From positions 1 through 17,929 of the forward strand of contig CAAGLL010000004.1 in the NCBI GenBank assembly GCA_900770725.1: a stretch of 17,929 nt of DNA. The letters run 5' to 3'. Shown here piece after piece: positions 1 through 6,650 of the stretch. The position numbers and the translations under genes were made by a program. Origin of the DNA: an uncultured Succinivibrio sp. Its GTDB lineage: Bacteria > Pseudomonadota > Gammaproteobacteria > Enterobacterales > Succinivibrionaceae. Every line of letters begins with the position of its first letter. The stretch's first letter is position 1. A model generated the notes under the pieces. That model had not been told where the DNA came from and ran no database searches. It saw only the letters and a program-made list of their open reading frames with translations.

Positions 1-228
1 CGAGGGCGGCATCGACGCGAGCGCCTCGGACATCAGGCGCCCCTCGTCGCGCAGCGCGTCGAGGGCGGCGTTGAGATCGCGGTTCGAGTGCCCGGGCGCG
101 GCGAGCGCGAGCTCGCTCCTCGACGGGAACTTTCCTTCCGCGAGCTTGAGCTTCCTCGCCGCCTCCAGGATTTCCCCCTGGACGGGGGTCAGCGGCTTGC
201 CGCTGGCAAACTGGGTGCGTTCATCCAT
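1..228 (-). CDS. LexA-like winged-helix DNA-binding protein (partial, C-terminus off the window)
   Basis: The first 76 codons of a gene that continues past the left edge. Residues 13-65 align by eye with the N-terminal winged-helix domain of LexA: an LTPVQGEILEAAR first helix (LexA has LTxRQQEVFDLIR), then FPSRSELA where LexA has PPTRAEIA, then SNRDLNAALDALRDEGRL where LexA has SPNAAEEHLKALARKGVI. This predicts a sequence-specific DNA binder. Whether a LexA-type autoprotease domain follows cannot be seen. The ATG at 228-226 is the first usable start: an ATG slightly upstream runs into TAA within four codons. No good Shine-Dalgarno precedes it; the only purine run in front is part of a GGAACC repeat word. 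The cluster of GGTTC words starts 6 bases upstream, which suggests autoregulation (inference). It could be a LexA paralogue, a phage/plasmid-type regulator or another winged-helix family. Confidence 0.7.
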   Translation of the reverse strand, partial: MDERTQFASGKPLTPVQGEILEAARKLKLAEGKFPSRSELALAAPGHSNRDLNAALDALRDEGRLMSEALASMPPS

Positions 229-233
229 TTTAC

Positions 234-488
234 GGTTCCATTGGTTCAGGACCGCTTGAACCATCCTTTGGCCCATGGTTCATGGTTCCGAAATTGGTTC
301 CGGCCTGGATCCCTTGCCGCGCAAGGCTTTGCGGAGGTTCAGGGCATTTTGGGCCGGAACCATTTGAAGGGGCCTCCTCGTCGCGCCAATGGAAGCCTCC
401 AGCCCTTGTCGCGCGGGCCTTCGGAGCCTTCCTCGGACCTGCGGTGGAAATGGTTCCGCTGGAACCATTTTGCGATGGTTCCGGTTCA
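234..488. repeat. Cluster of GGTTC/GAACC words (candidate operator array)
   Basis: Twelve copies of GGTTC or its complement lie within 255 bases: plus orientation at 234, 243, 277, 284, 296, 336, 452, 477 and 483; minus orientation at 258-262, 357-361 and 462-466. Most are extended to ATGGTTCC or TGGTTCA. Spacing is irregular (6-12 bases inside sub-clusters), so this is not a regular tandem repeat. It sits directly upstream of the minus-strand LexA-like gene, overlapping where its promoter should be. Known LexA sites in several phyla are built from GTTC/GAAC half-sites, which makes an operator field plausible. No experiment or match supports it here. Confidence 0.6.
448..470. repeat. Perfect inverted repeat, 10-bp arms
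   Basis: AAATGGTTCC, spacer GCT, then GGAACCATTT. It is the only fully dyad-symmetric pair in the GGTTC cluster and the best candidate for a dimer-binding site. Its half-site GTTCC is also the outer half of the parS palindrome further right, but the spacing differs (three central bases here, four in parS), so it is not a parS site. Confidence 0.75.
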
Positions 489-664
489 GGCTGAAACATG
501 TGCTTCGGCGGGCAGCGGCTGTGCTACCATTCCCCGCAGGAGGCACTGGCCGGGGCGCACTTGCCTTGCTTTTCCCCGTCGGCTCCTCCAGTATTTCGTC
601 AGCCCGCTTTAAGCGGTCTTCCTTTTTCTATTTGTTAATTTCTGCCTCTTCGTTTTATCCGCAA

Positions 665-680
665 TGTTCCACGTGGAACA
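665..680. other. parS: parS site 1 (ParB-binding centromere element)
   Basis: Perfect 16-bp palindrome TGTTCCACGTGGAACA, the GC variant of the consensus TGTTTCACGTGAAACA bound by chromosomal ParB and known from Pseudomonas. Dyad symmetry extends two bases each side (663-682). Confidence 0.95.
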
Positions 681-843
681 TTCGTGACATTTTATTTTCG
701 GCTTTCTTCAATCCGACACTTTGCCTAGAAACCTTTAATTGCTTTTCTTCGGAAAACTGATTTTCAAGTCGGCTGCTTTGATTTGACGAGCACGAAATGC
801 AATTGGGGGGTCATAATCTCTTTTTTTATACTTCCATGTCTAA

Positions 844-859
844 TGTTCCACGTGGAACA
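844..859. other. parS: parS site 2
   Basis: Identical 16-bp core. Symmetry extends five bases on each side (TCTAA left, TTAGA right), so 839-864 is a perfect 26-bp palindrome, the longest of the six. Confidence 0.95.
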
Positions 860-943
860 TTAGATACCGCTGGGTTGCGATCCATTCTGAATCAATGAAC
901 ATCGGGCAGCTGATAACGAGTGGTTACATCCATCTATTTCTTC

Positions 944-959
944 TGTTCCACGTGGAACA
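944..959. other. parS: parS site 3
   Basis: Identical 16-bp core with no extended flanking symmetry (C on the left, T on the right). It starts 100 bases after the start of site 2. Confidence 0.95.
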
Positions 960-1033
960 TTTAATCTGTAAATGAATGGTCACCTGCTTGACCATGATGC
1001 TATAACTTCAGCTCTTATTTTTCGATTATTGAA

Positions 1034-1049
1034 TGTTCCACGTGGAACA
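1034..1049. other. parS: parS site 4
   Basis: Identical 16-bp core, with three extra symmetric bases on each side (GAA left, TTC right; 1031-1052). It starts 90 bases after the start of site 3. Confidence 0.95.
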
Positions 1050-1129
1050 TTCGCAACCCCATTTTTTCTCTCATAACCTGTCATTAATTGACGAGAGCAG
1101 TTGAACGTTTTTTGATTCACCATTCCAGA

Positions 1130-1145
1130 TGTTCCACGTGGAACA
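1130..1145. other. parS: parS site 5
   Basis: Identical 16-bp core, with three extra symmetric bases on each side (AGA left, TCT right; 1127-1148). It starts 96 bases after the start of site 4. Confidence 0.95.
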
Positions 1146-1497
1146 TCTTCTGACCACCAGCGCAAACTCAGATTCATTAGATGGCTTATGTGGACCCGTG
1201 GACAAATTTATTCTCCTGGACTTAGTTGATTTCCTAACTTCCTACGAGGTCGTGCACTTGCATGTCAAAGTAAAACGACGAGCAAAAATTGGTTCAAAGG
1301 GTCTGCAATGTAAAGAGAAGAAATGTTCGAGTTTTGGTTGGAATTGAGCTTTGCTTGATTTTCAAAGCGAACGAGCGTGTCCTTAATGAATGGATTTGTC
1401 CTGGTTGCTCCTCGTTATTCGAGTTACTCATTTAAGAACTTATTTATGTTTATGTGCTAGAGAGGAGAATGTCTTAAAACAAAGACGATAGCTTGAA

Positions 1498-1513
1498 TGT
1501 TCCACGTGGAACA
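1498..1513. other. parS: parS site 6
   Basis: Identical 16-bp core, 368 bases beyond site 5 and about 40 bases before the metY terminator. Only one flanking base pair continues the symmetry. Confidence 0.95.
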
Positions 1514-1552
1514 TCAAGAAAGAACAACTCACGCAGATAAAGGGAGAGGAAT

Positions 1553-1582
1553 AAAAAAAGCCCCAATTTTTGGACCGGGGCT
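1553..1582 (-). terminator. Intrinsic terminator of metY
   Basis: Read on the minus strand, an AGCCCC...GGGGCT stem (1577-1582 with 1559-1564) with a 12-base loop is followed by seven T residues. It lies 27 bases after the metY stop and stops transcription before the parS cluster. Confidence 0.85.
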
Positions 1583-1609
1583 TGCTACTTGCACGAAGGT
1601 AGAAAGGTA

Positions 1610-2887
1610 TCAAACCGCAGCCAGGGCCTGGTCGAGATCCGCAATGATGTCGTCGATATTCTCAATGCCGATCGAAAGCCTGATGGTATTCGGCTTGATG
1701 CCGGCTGCCTTCAACTCTTCATCACTGAGCTGGGCATGCGTGGTGGTGGCCGGATGGATCACCAGACTCTTCACATCCGCGACGTTGGCCAGAAGCGAGA
1801 AGATCTTGAGGTGGTCGATGAAGCGCTCCGCTTCGGCAACCCCGCCCTTGATCTCGAAGGTGAAGATCGATGCGCCGCCGTTCGGGAAGTACTTCTGGTA
1901 GAGCTCGTGATCCGGATGATCAGGCAGCGAGGGATGGTTCACATGAGATACCTTTGGATGCTTGGAGAGGTACTCCACGACCTTCTTGGCATTGTAGGCG
2001 TGCCTCTCAAGGCGCAGCGAGAGGGTCTCGACGCCTTGGAGCAGGAGGAAGGCGTTGAACGGCGAGATGGTAGCGCCGGTGTCGCGCAGCAGGATAGCGC
2101 GGATGTAAGTGACGAATGCGGCTGGCCCGGCGGCATCGAGGAACGAGACCCCGTGATAGCTCGGATTCGGGTCGGTGATCTGGGGGAATTTGCCGCTCTT
2201 GCGCCAGTCGAATTTGCCCGACTCGACGATCACGCCACCGAGGGTCGTGCCATGGCCGCCGATGAACTTGGTGGCAGAGTGGACCACGATGTCCGCGCCG
2301 TGCTCAAACGGACGGATGAAATAAGGTGTTCCGAAGGTGTTGTCCACCACGAGCGGGATCCCATGCCGGTGGGCAATTTCAGCCAGTGCGTCGATGTCAG
2401 GGACATCGCTGTTGGGGTTCCCAAGGGTTTCGATGTAAATGGCCTTGGTGTTCTCCTTGACCGCAGCCTCGACGGCCTTCAGATCGTGAATGTTCACGAT
2501 GGTGGAAGTAACACCGAATGCAGGAAGGGTGTGAACCAGCAGGTTAGAGGTGCCGCCGTAAATTGTTTCCTGTGCGACGATGTGGCCACCGTTTTCAGCG
2601 AGCGCAGCTATGGCGTAGGTCACCGCTGCAGCACCGGAAGCGAGCGCCAGGCCGGCAGAGCCGCATTCCAGAGCAGCGATGCGGCGCTCGAAGACGTCCT
2701 GGGTGGAGTTGGTAAGGCGGCCATAGATGTTTCCAGCATCGCGCAAGGCAAAGCGATCGGCCGCGTGCTTGAAGTTGTGAAAGACGTAGGAAGTGGTCTG
2801 ATAGATGGGGACTGCGCGGGAGTCAGTTGCGGGATCGGCCTGTTCCTGGCCAACGTGGACTTGGAGGGTTTCAAACTTGTATGCCAT
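1610..2887 (-). CDS. metY: O-acetylhomoserine sulfhydrylase (O-acetylhomoserine aminocarboxypropyltransferase)
   Basis: A cytoplasmic PLP enzyme of the Cys/Met metabolism family (425 aa). It converts O-acetylhomoserine plus sulfide to homocysteine, the direct sulfhydrylation route to methionine. The PLP lysine is K207 in VVHSATKFIGGHG; the ring-nitrogen aspartate is D182 in VVDNTF; Y55 in IYGRLTNST matches the active-site tyrosine region. The N-terminus (MAYKFETLQVHVGQ) and the insert FPQITDPNPSYHG are typical of MetY rather than of MetB or MetC. The ATG at 2887 is preceded by a purine-rich AGAAGAGAG at Shine-Dalgarno distance. The gene is monocistronic, with its own leader and terminator. 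Cystathionine gamma-synthase is the main alternative and fits less well. Confidence 0.93.
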   Translation of the reverse strand: MAYKFETLQVHVGQEQADPATDSRAVPIYQTTSYVFHNFKHAADRFALRDAGNIYGRLTNSTQDVFERRIAALECGSAGLALASGAAAVTYAIAALAENGGHIVAQETIYGGTSNLLVHTLPAFGVTSTIVNIHDLKAVEAAVKENTKAIYIETLGNPNSDVPDIDALAEIAHRHGIPLVVDNTFGTPYFIRPFEHGADIVVHSATKFIGGHGTTLGGVIVESGKFDWRKSGKFPQITDPNPSYHGVSFLDAAGPAAFVTYIRAILLRDTGATISPFNAFLLLQGVETLSLRLERHAYNAKKVVEYLSKHPKVSHVNHPSLPDHPDHELYQKYFPNGGASIFTFEIKGGVAEAERFIDHLKIFSLLANVADVKSLVIHPATTTHAQLSDEELKAAGIKPNTIRLSIGIENIDDIIADLDQALAAV

Positions 2888-2942
2888 GATCGTATCTCTC
2901 TTCTTGTTCTTCAGCCTGTTTTAATTTGGGATCCTGTGCGAG

Positions 2943-2963
2943 CAACGCAGCTTGGCTGCGTTG
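2943..2963 (-). promoter_or_regulatory. Perfect 9-bp hairpin in the metY leader
   Basis: CAACGCAGC, three-base loop, GCTGCGTTG. The RNA stem would begin about 55 nt before the metY start codon. It has no following T-run on either strand, so it is not a terminator. A role in RNA stability or as a protein-binding site is possible but unproven. Confidence 0.45.
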
Positions 2964-3035
2964 TGAAGAAACGGCCTTCATCTCGCTGGATGTGATTAAA
3001 GGATAAAACGACTTTTTAAAAACTACAATAAAATC

Positions 3036-3041
3036 ATTATA
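3036..3041 (-). promoter_or_regulatory. Candidate metY -10 element
   Basis: TATAAT on the minus strand in an AT-rich stretch, about 150 bases before metY. The -35 is not recognisable, so this is a weak call. Confidence 0.35.
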
Positions 3042-3131
3042 TTAGTTATAGATACCTGCTTATAGGGAAAAGTTATTGCCTGCCGTATAGTGGAAAGCGC
3101 CCTCTCCCGCAGGCAGCTTGGCAGAGGCAGG

Positions 3132-3167
3132 AAAACAAAAGCCCCGGCTCGCATGGGCCTGGGCTTT
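3132..3167 (-). terminator. Intrinsic terminator of glyQS
   Basis: On the minus strand AAAGCCC pairs with GGGCTTT (3161-3167 with 3138-3144), followed by TGTTTTCC. It starts 26 bases after the glyS stop codon. Confidence 0.75.
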
Positions 3168-3192
3168 GGACTATTGGGCGATCGCCCTTATG

Positions 3193-5259
3193 TCAGTACA
3201 GGACCGAGATGTCGGCGGTCTTGCCGCAGAGGTCGCGGAGCCTGGTGAGAATGGCCAGGCGGTTGCTCCTGACGGCTTCGTCCTTGTCGTTGACCATCAC
3301 GTGGTCGAAGAAGCTGTCGATGTCGTTACGTAGCTCGGAGAGCTTTGACATGGCCTGGGCATAGTCGCCAGCGCCGTAGAGCTTGGAGATCTCAGGCTCG
3401 ATGGCCTCGATGTGCTCGACCAGCGCCTTCTCGGCATCCTCGCGGAGCAGCGCCTTGTCGGTCTTGCCCGATGAGGCAGGAGCCTTGCTGAGGATGTTGT
3501 TGATGCGCTTGTAGGCGGCAGCAAGATCAGCAGAGGCCGGATCGCCCTTGAAGGTGGTGACAGCCTTGATGCGGCGGTCGAAGTCGAGCAGGCTGTGGGG
3601 CTTGACCGACAGCACGGCCTGGATGATCGAGCCGTCGACGCCCTGATCCTGGTAGTAGGCCTTGAGGCGGTTGTAGATGTACTCCTCGACGGCCTGCTCA
3701 GGGGATCCTTTCTTGAACTTGTCGGCCATGAGCTCGCAGGCCTTGCGGATCATGGCGGTGAAGTCCACCTCGATCCCGTTCTCGATGATGATCCTGATGA
3801 GGCCGATGGCGGCGCGCCTCAAGCCGAACGGGTCCTTGTCGCCGCGCGGCAGCATGCCGATGCCCATGATGCCGACAAGGGTGGTGATCTTCTCGGCCAA
3901 GCTGACAGCAACCTGCACGGGCTTGGTCGGGATCTTGTCGCCGGCAAACCTCGGCTCGTAGGCTTGGAAGATCGCCTCGGACACGTCCTTGTCCTCGCCA
4001 TCGAGCTCGGCGTAGTGCATGCCCATGATGCCCTGGGTGTCGGTGAACTCGGTGACCATGGTGGTCGCGAGATCGCACTTGCCGAGGTAGGCGGCGCGGT
4101 CGGCCTTGGCGGCGTCGGCTCCGGTCAGCCCGGCGATGAACACCGCAAGCTTGCGCACGATCCCGGTCCTGTAGGCGAGGGTGCCGATGTCCTTCTGGTA
4201 GACGATGGTCTCAAGCCTCGGGAAGAACGACTCCAGGGTGTGCTTGCGGTCGGTCTTGAAGAAGAACTCAGCGTCGGACAGGCGCGGCCTGATGACGCGC
4301 TCGTTGCCGCTGATGAGGGAGGTCGGGTCGTCCGGGCAGATGTTGCTGGCGAACGCGAAGACCGGAAGCAGCTTGCCGTCATGGCTGTAGATCGGGAAGT
4401 ACTTCTGATCGCCCTTCATGGTGTAGACCAGGGCCTCGGCCGGAACCTCGAGGAAGCGCTCCTCGAAGGTGGCCTTGTAGATGTGGGGCGACTCGACGAT
4501 GGAGGTAACTTCCTCGACGAGGGCGTCGTCGAGATCGGCGACGCCGTTGACCGAGTTGGCGATGGCCTTCACCTGGCTGATGATGGCGCTCTTGCGCTCG
4601 TCGTAGTCGGCGGTGACGTGGCCCTCGTCGCGCAGCTGCTGGACATAGGTGTCGGCAGAGCGGAGGGTGACCTTCTGCTGGCCCAGGAAGCGGTGGCCGT
4701 TGATGACGCGGCCGGACTCGACACCCAGGATGCTGCCTTGGATCACGTCCTGCCCGAAGAGCATGCACAGCGTGTGCACCGGGCGGATGAACTCCTCGCG
4801 CTTGCTGCCCCAGTGCATGAGCCTGGGGATGGGCAGGGCCTTGAGGGCCTTGGCAAAGAGCTCAGGCACCAAGGATGCGGTCTCCTTGCCCTTGATCTCG
4901 GCATCGATAAACAGCCACTCGCCCTTGTCGGTCTTGAGCCTCTGGGCGTCGGCGACGTTGATGCCGTTGGCCCTGGCCCAGCCCTCGGCAGCCTTGGTCG
5001 GCTTGCCTGCGGCATCGAAGGCGGCCTTGACCGCCGGGCCCCGGATCTGGGTCTTGCGGTCAGCCTGCTTGGTCTGAAGATCCTTGATGAACAGGGCCAG
5101 CCTCCTGGGGGTGGCGTACCACTTCGAGGAGGAGAAGCCCAGGCCCTGGGCCTTGAGCTCGGAAACGAAGGTGTCGTGCAGCGACTGGGCGAGGTTCCTC
5201 AGCGACTTGGGAGGAAGTTCCTCGGTGCCCAGTTCCAATAGCAAATTCTTGGTGTCCAT
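3193..5259 (-). CDS. glyS: Glycine--tRNA ligase, beta subunit
   Basis: Large subunit of the bacterial alpha2beta2 glycyl-tRNA synthetase (688 aa; the E. coli protein is 689 aa). It supplies most of the tRNA-binding surface, while catalysis is on GlyQ. Family signatures are visible: the N-terminal LLLELGTEELPPKSL, KWYATPRRLALFI near residue 50, and in the central region VTEFTDTQGIMGMHYA followed by GDKDPFGLRRAAIG. The C-terminal part corresponds to the DALR-type anticodon-binding domain. The ATG at 5259 lies five bases after the glyQ stop, with a GGAGG Shine-Dalgarno inside the last glyQ codons, so the two subunits are translationally linked. An intrinsic terminator follows. Nothing is truncated. 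Confidence 0.98.
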   Translation of the reverse strand: MDTKNLLLELGTEELPPKSLRNLAQSLHDTFVSELKAQGLGFSSSKWYATPRRLALFIKDLQTKQADRKTQIRGPAVKAAFDAAGKPTKAAEGWARANGINVADAQRLKTDKGEWLFIDAEIKGKETASLVPELFAKALKALPIPRLMHWGSKREEFIRPVHTLCMLFGQDVIQGSILGVESGRVINGHRFLGQQKVTLRSADTYVQQLRDEGHVTADYDERKSAIISQVKAIANSVNGVADLDDALVEEVTSIVESPHIYKATFEERFLEVPAEALVYTMKGDQKYFPIYSHDGKLLPVFAFASNICPDDPTSLISGNERVIRPRLSDAEFFFKTDRKHTLESFFPRLETIVYQKDIGTLAYRTGIVRKLAVFIAGLTGADAAKADRAAYLGKCDLATTMVTEFTDTQGIMGMHYAELDGEDKDVSEAIFQAYEPRFAGDKIPTKPVQVAVSLAEKITTLVGIMGIGMLPRGDKDPFGLRRAAIGLIRIIIENGIEVDFTAMIRKACELMADKFKKGSPEQAVEEYIYNRLKAYYQDQGVDGSIIQAVLSVKPHSLLDFDRRIKAVTTFKGDPASADLAAAYKRINNILSKAPASSGKTDKALLREDAEKALVEHIEAIEPEISKLYGAGDYAQAMSKLSELRNDIDSFFDHVMVNDKDEAVRSNRLAILTRLRDLCGKTADISVLY

Positions 5260-5264
5260 TTATA

Positions 5265-6191
5265 TCAATCCTCCGCAGCCTTCGCGTCCTTGCACATGGG
5301 GAAGCCCAGGGCCTTGCGGGACTTGTAGTATTCCTCGGCAACCATCTTCGAGAGGGCGCGGATCCTCAGGATGTAGCGCTGCCTCTCGGTGACGGAGATG
5401 GCGTGGCGCGCGTCGAGCAGGTTGAAGCAGTGCGCAGCCTTGAGGATGCGCTCGTAGGCCGGAAGCGGAAGCGGCTTCTCGAGCTTGAGCAGGTAGCCTG
5501 CCTCCTTCTCCATCTGGTCGAACATCGAGAAGAGGAAGGTGGTGTCCGCGTACTCGAAGTTGTAGGTGGACTGCTCCACCTCGTTCTGGTGGAATATGTC
5601 GCCGTAGGTGACGTCGCCGTTGGCGGTGTGGGCCCACAGCAGGTCGTAGACGGTCTTCTTGTTCTGGATGTACATGGCCAGCCTTTCCAGGCCGTAGGTC
5701 AGCTCGCCGGTGACCGGGAAGCATTCGAGGCCGCCCACCTGCTGGAAATAGGTGAACTGCGAGATCTCCATGCCGTTGAGCCAGATCTCCCAGCCAAGGC
5801 CCCAGGCGCCCAGCGTCGGGTTCTCCCAGTTGTCCTCGACGAAGCGGATGTCGTTGACGGTCGGGTCGAAGCCCAGCTCGCGCAGCGAGCCTAAGTAGAG
5901 ATCCTGGATGTTGTCAGGGGAGGGCTTCAGGACCACCTGGAACTGGTAGTAGTGCTGCAGGCGGTTGGGGTTCTCGCCGTAGCGCCCGTCGGTGGGGCGC
6001 CTGGAAGGCTGGACGTAGGCGCAGCAGTTGGGTTCGGGGCCGAGCGACCTTAAGAAGGTCATGGGGTGGGAGGTTCCGGCGCCGACTTCCATGTCGAAAG
6101 GCTCGGCGATCATGCACCCGTGCCTCATCCAGTAGTCCTGCAGAGTCAGAATCAAACCCTGGAAAGTTTGAAGATCATATTTGTTGGGCAT
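5265..6191 (-). CDS. glyQ: Glycine--tRNA ligase, alpha subunit
   Basis: Catalytic class II subunit (308 aa) that activates glycine and charges tRNA-Gly together with GlyS. The N-terminus TFQGLILTLQDYWMRHGC and the block YVQPSRRPTDGRYGENPNR with QHYYQFQVVLKPSP are the family's ATP/glycine-binding core (class II motif 2 region). FVEDNWENPTLGAWGLGWE is also typical. First gene of glyQS; the stop overlaps the Shine-Dalgarno region of glyS. The ATG at 6191 matches the family N-terminus, but the bases before it (TTGATTTGGTTTTGAAAA) contain no clear Shine-Dalgarno, which is odd for a highly expressed gene. In Vibrio and Pseudomonas this pair lies close to dnaA-dnaN-recF-gyrB. Confidence 0.98.
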   Translation of the reverse strand: MPNKYDLQTFQGLILTLQDYWMRHGCMIAEPFDMEVGAGTSHPMTFLRSLGPEPNCCAYVQPSRRPTDGRYGENPNRLQHYYQFQVVLKPSPDNIQDLYLGSLRELGFDPTVNDIRFVEDNWENPTLGAWGLGWEIWLNGMEISQFTYFQQVGGLECFPVTGELTYGLERLAMYIQNKKTVYDLLWAHTANGDVTYGDIFHQNEVEQSTYNFEYADTTFLFSMFDQMEKEAGYLLKLEKPLPLPAYERILKAAHCFNLLDARHAISVTERQRYILRIRALSKMVAEEYYKSRKALGFPMCKDAKAAED

Positions 6192-6394
6192 TTTTCAAAA
6201 CCAAATCAAGGTAATCTGTTCAAAGCCGATCGCTTGCCAGCCCAATGAGGCGGGGACGCGCAAGAGTGCGGCCCCCAGGGATCCCGGCTGCCAGGCGGCG
6301 CGGAGGGCATGCAAGGCCCTTGCCGCCGTTTTCGGCACGGGCAATATTCTAGCATCTGGGGCGGGCGCCCATGGGCGCGCGCGGCATTGCAAAG
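6192..6394. other. tusA-glyQ intergenic region
   Basis: Two hairpin-prone elements. The first is a perfect 14-bp palindrome, GCGCCCATGGGCGC, at 6365-6378 just after the tusA stop. The second, at 6320-6344, is TTGCC-GCCG-TTTT-CGGC with a three-base bulge before GGCAA. Neither has a T-run on the minus strand, so termination of tusA is not clear. TAGAAT on the minus strand (6351-6346) is a possible glyQ -10 without a good -35. Confidence 0.4.
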
Positions 6395-6616
6395 CTACTT
6401 TTCGATTATGAACAGGTGGGGGTGGGCCTCGTCGGGCATGGCGGCCATGAGGTGGCCCATGAACTTGCAGAAGGCGGGGAAGTCGCGCAGCGACACCGGA
6501 TCGTCAGATAGGATCTCGACGCGATCGCCCTTCTCAAGCGGCCTCACGGCGTTCTTGAGCATCATCAGCGGCTCTGGGCATGACATGCCGCGGCAGTCCA
6601 GCTTCACAACCTTCAT
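6395..6616 (-). CDS. tusA: Sulfurtransferase TusA (sulfur relay for tRNA thiolation)
   Basis: 73-residue TusA/SirA-family protein (E. coli TusA is 81 aa). The C13-P-E-P motif in LDCRGMSCPEPLMMLKNAV carries the persulfide-bearing cysteine. RDFPAFCKFMGH matches the conserved RDIPGFCTFMEH segment. TusA takes sulfur from IscS and passes it to TusBCD for 2-thiouridine at the wobble base of Lys, Glu and Gln tRNAs. The frame is open further upstream, but that would run into the plus-strand tRNA. The ATG at 6616 has a perfect GGAGG seven bases ahead and gives the family N-terminus. It diverges from tRNA-Thr, with only 78 bases between them. A paralogue such as YedF is less likely given the FCKFM segment. 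Confidence 0.92.
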   Translation of the reverse strand: MKVVKLDCRGMSCPEPLMMLKNAVRPLEKGDRVEILSDDPVSLRDFPAFCKFMGHLMAAMPDEAHPHLFIIEK

Positions 6617-6650
6617 GCGACGCTCCTCCTTGCTCTGCCAGGCCTGTGCC

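Larger units (their letters stand above)
489..1552. other. Gene-free intergenic region carrying the parS cluster
   Basis: About 1.06 kb with no credible gene on either strand. Short open frames are present, but none has a ribosome-binding site or recognisable protein, and two of them simply begin inside parS palindromes. Up to about 605 the sequence is GC-rich like the neighbouring genes; from about 615 it becomes clearly AT-richer. Six parS sites occupy 665-1513. At 604-616 the hairpin CCGCTT-T-AAGCGG is followed by a pyrimidine run, a weak plus-strand terminator candidate. TTATCCGCA at 655-663 is one base off a DnaA box, but it is alone. I see no other RNA gene or repeat. Confidence 0.75.
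2888..3131. other. metY leader and promoter region
   Basis: No gene. On the minus strand, TATAAT at 3041-3036 is a good -10 element, but nothing at the right distance resembles a -35. A start near 3029 would give a leader of about 140 nt containing a perfect hairpin (2943-2963). An inverted repeat TGCCTGC/GCAGGCA (3077-3083 and 3109-3115) lies upstream of the putative promoter. No tandem MetJ boxes and no SAM-riboswitch pattern were recognised. Confidence 0.5.

Noticed and set aside
230..499. Minus-strand 89-codon frame ending just before the LexA-like gene, rich in Pro, Gly and Ser
   Set aside because: Its composition comes from the GGAACC words read as codons (NGS, GSG, PEP); no ribosome-binding site and no domain. 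Not reported as a gene, although a leader peptide cannot be fully excluded.
655..663. TTATCCGCA as a DnaA box marking oriC
   Set aside because: One mismatch to TTATCCACA and no further boxes or AT-rich unwinding array nearby; a single near-match is expected by chance.
1129..1347. Plus-strand open frame beginning MFHVEH inside parS site 5
   Set aside because: The first codons are simply the parS palindrome read in one frame; there is no Shine-Dalgarno and no recognisable protein. The similar frame starting at 1497 has the same origin and then runs antisense into metY.
1471..1479. Minimal frame ATG TCT TAA after GAGAGGAGA
   Set aside because: A good Shine-Dalgarno-like run, but only two codons; no evidence that it is translated.
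2871..2981. 36-codon upstream frame overlapping the metY start on the minus strand
   Set aside because: Its ATG has only a GAG immediately adjacent, too close for a Shine-Dalgarno, and the peptide has no run of Met or Cys codons expected of an attenuator.
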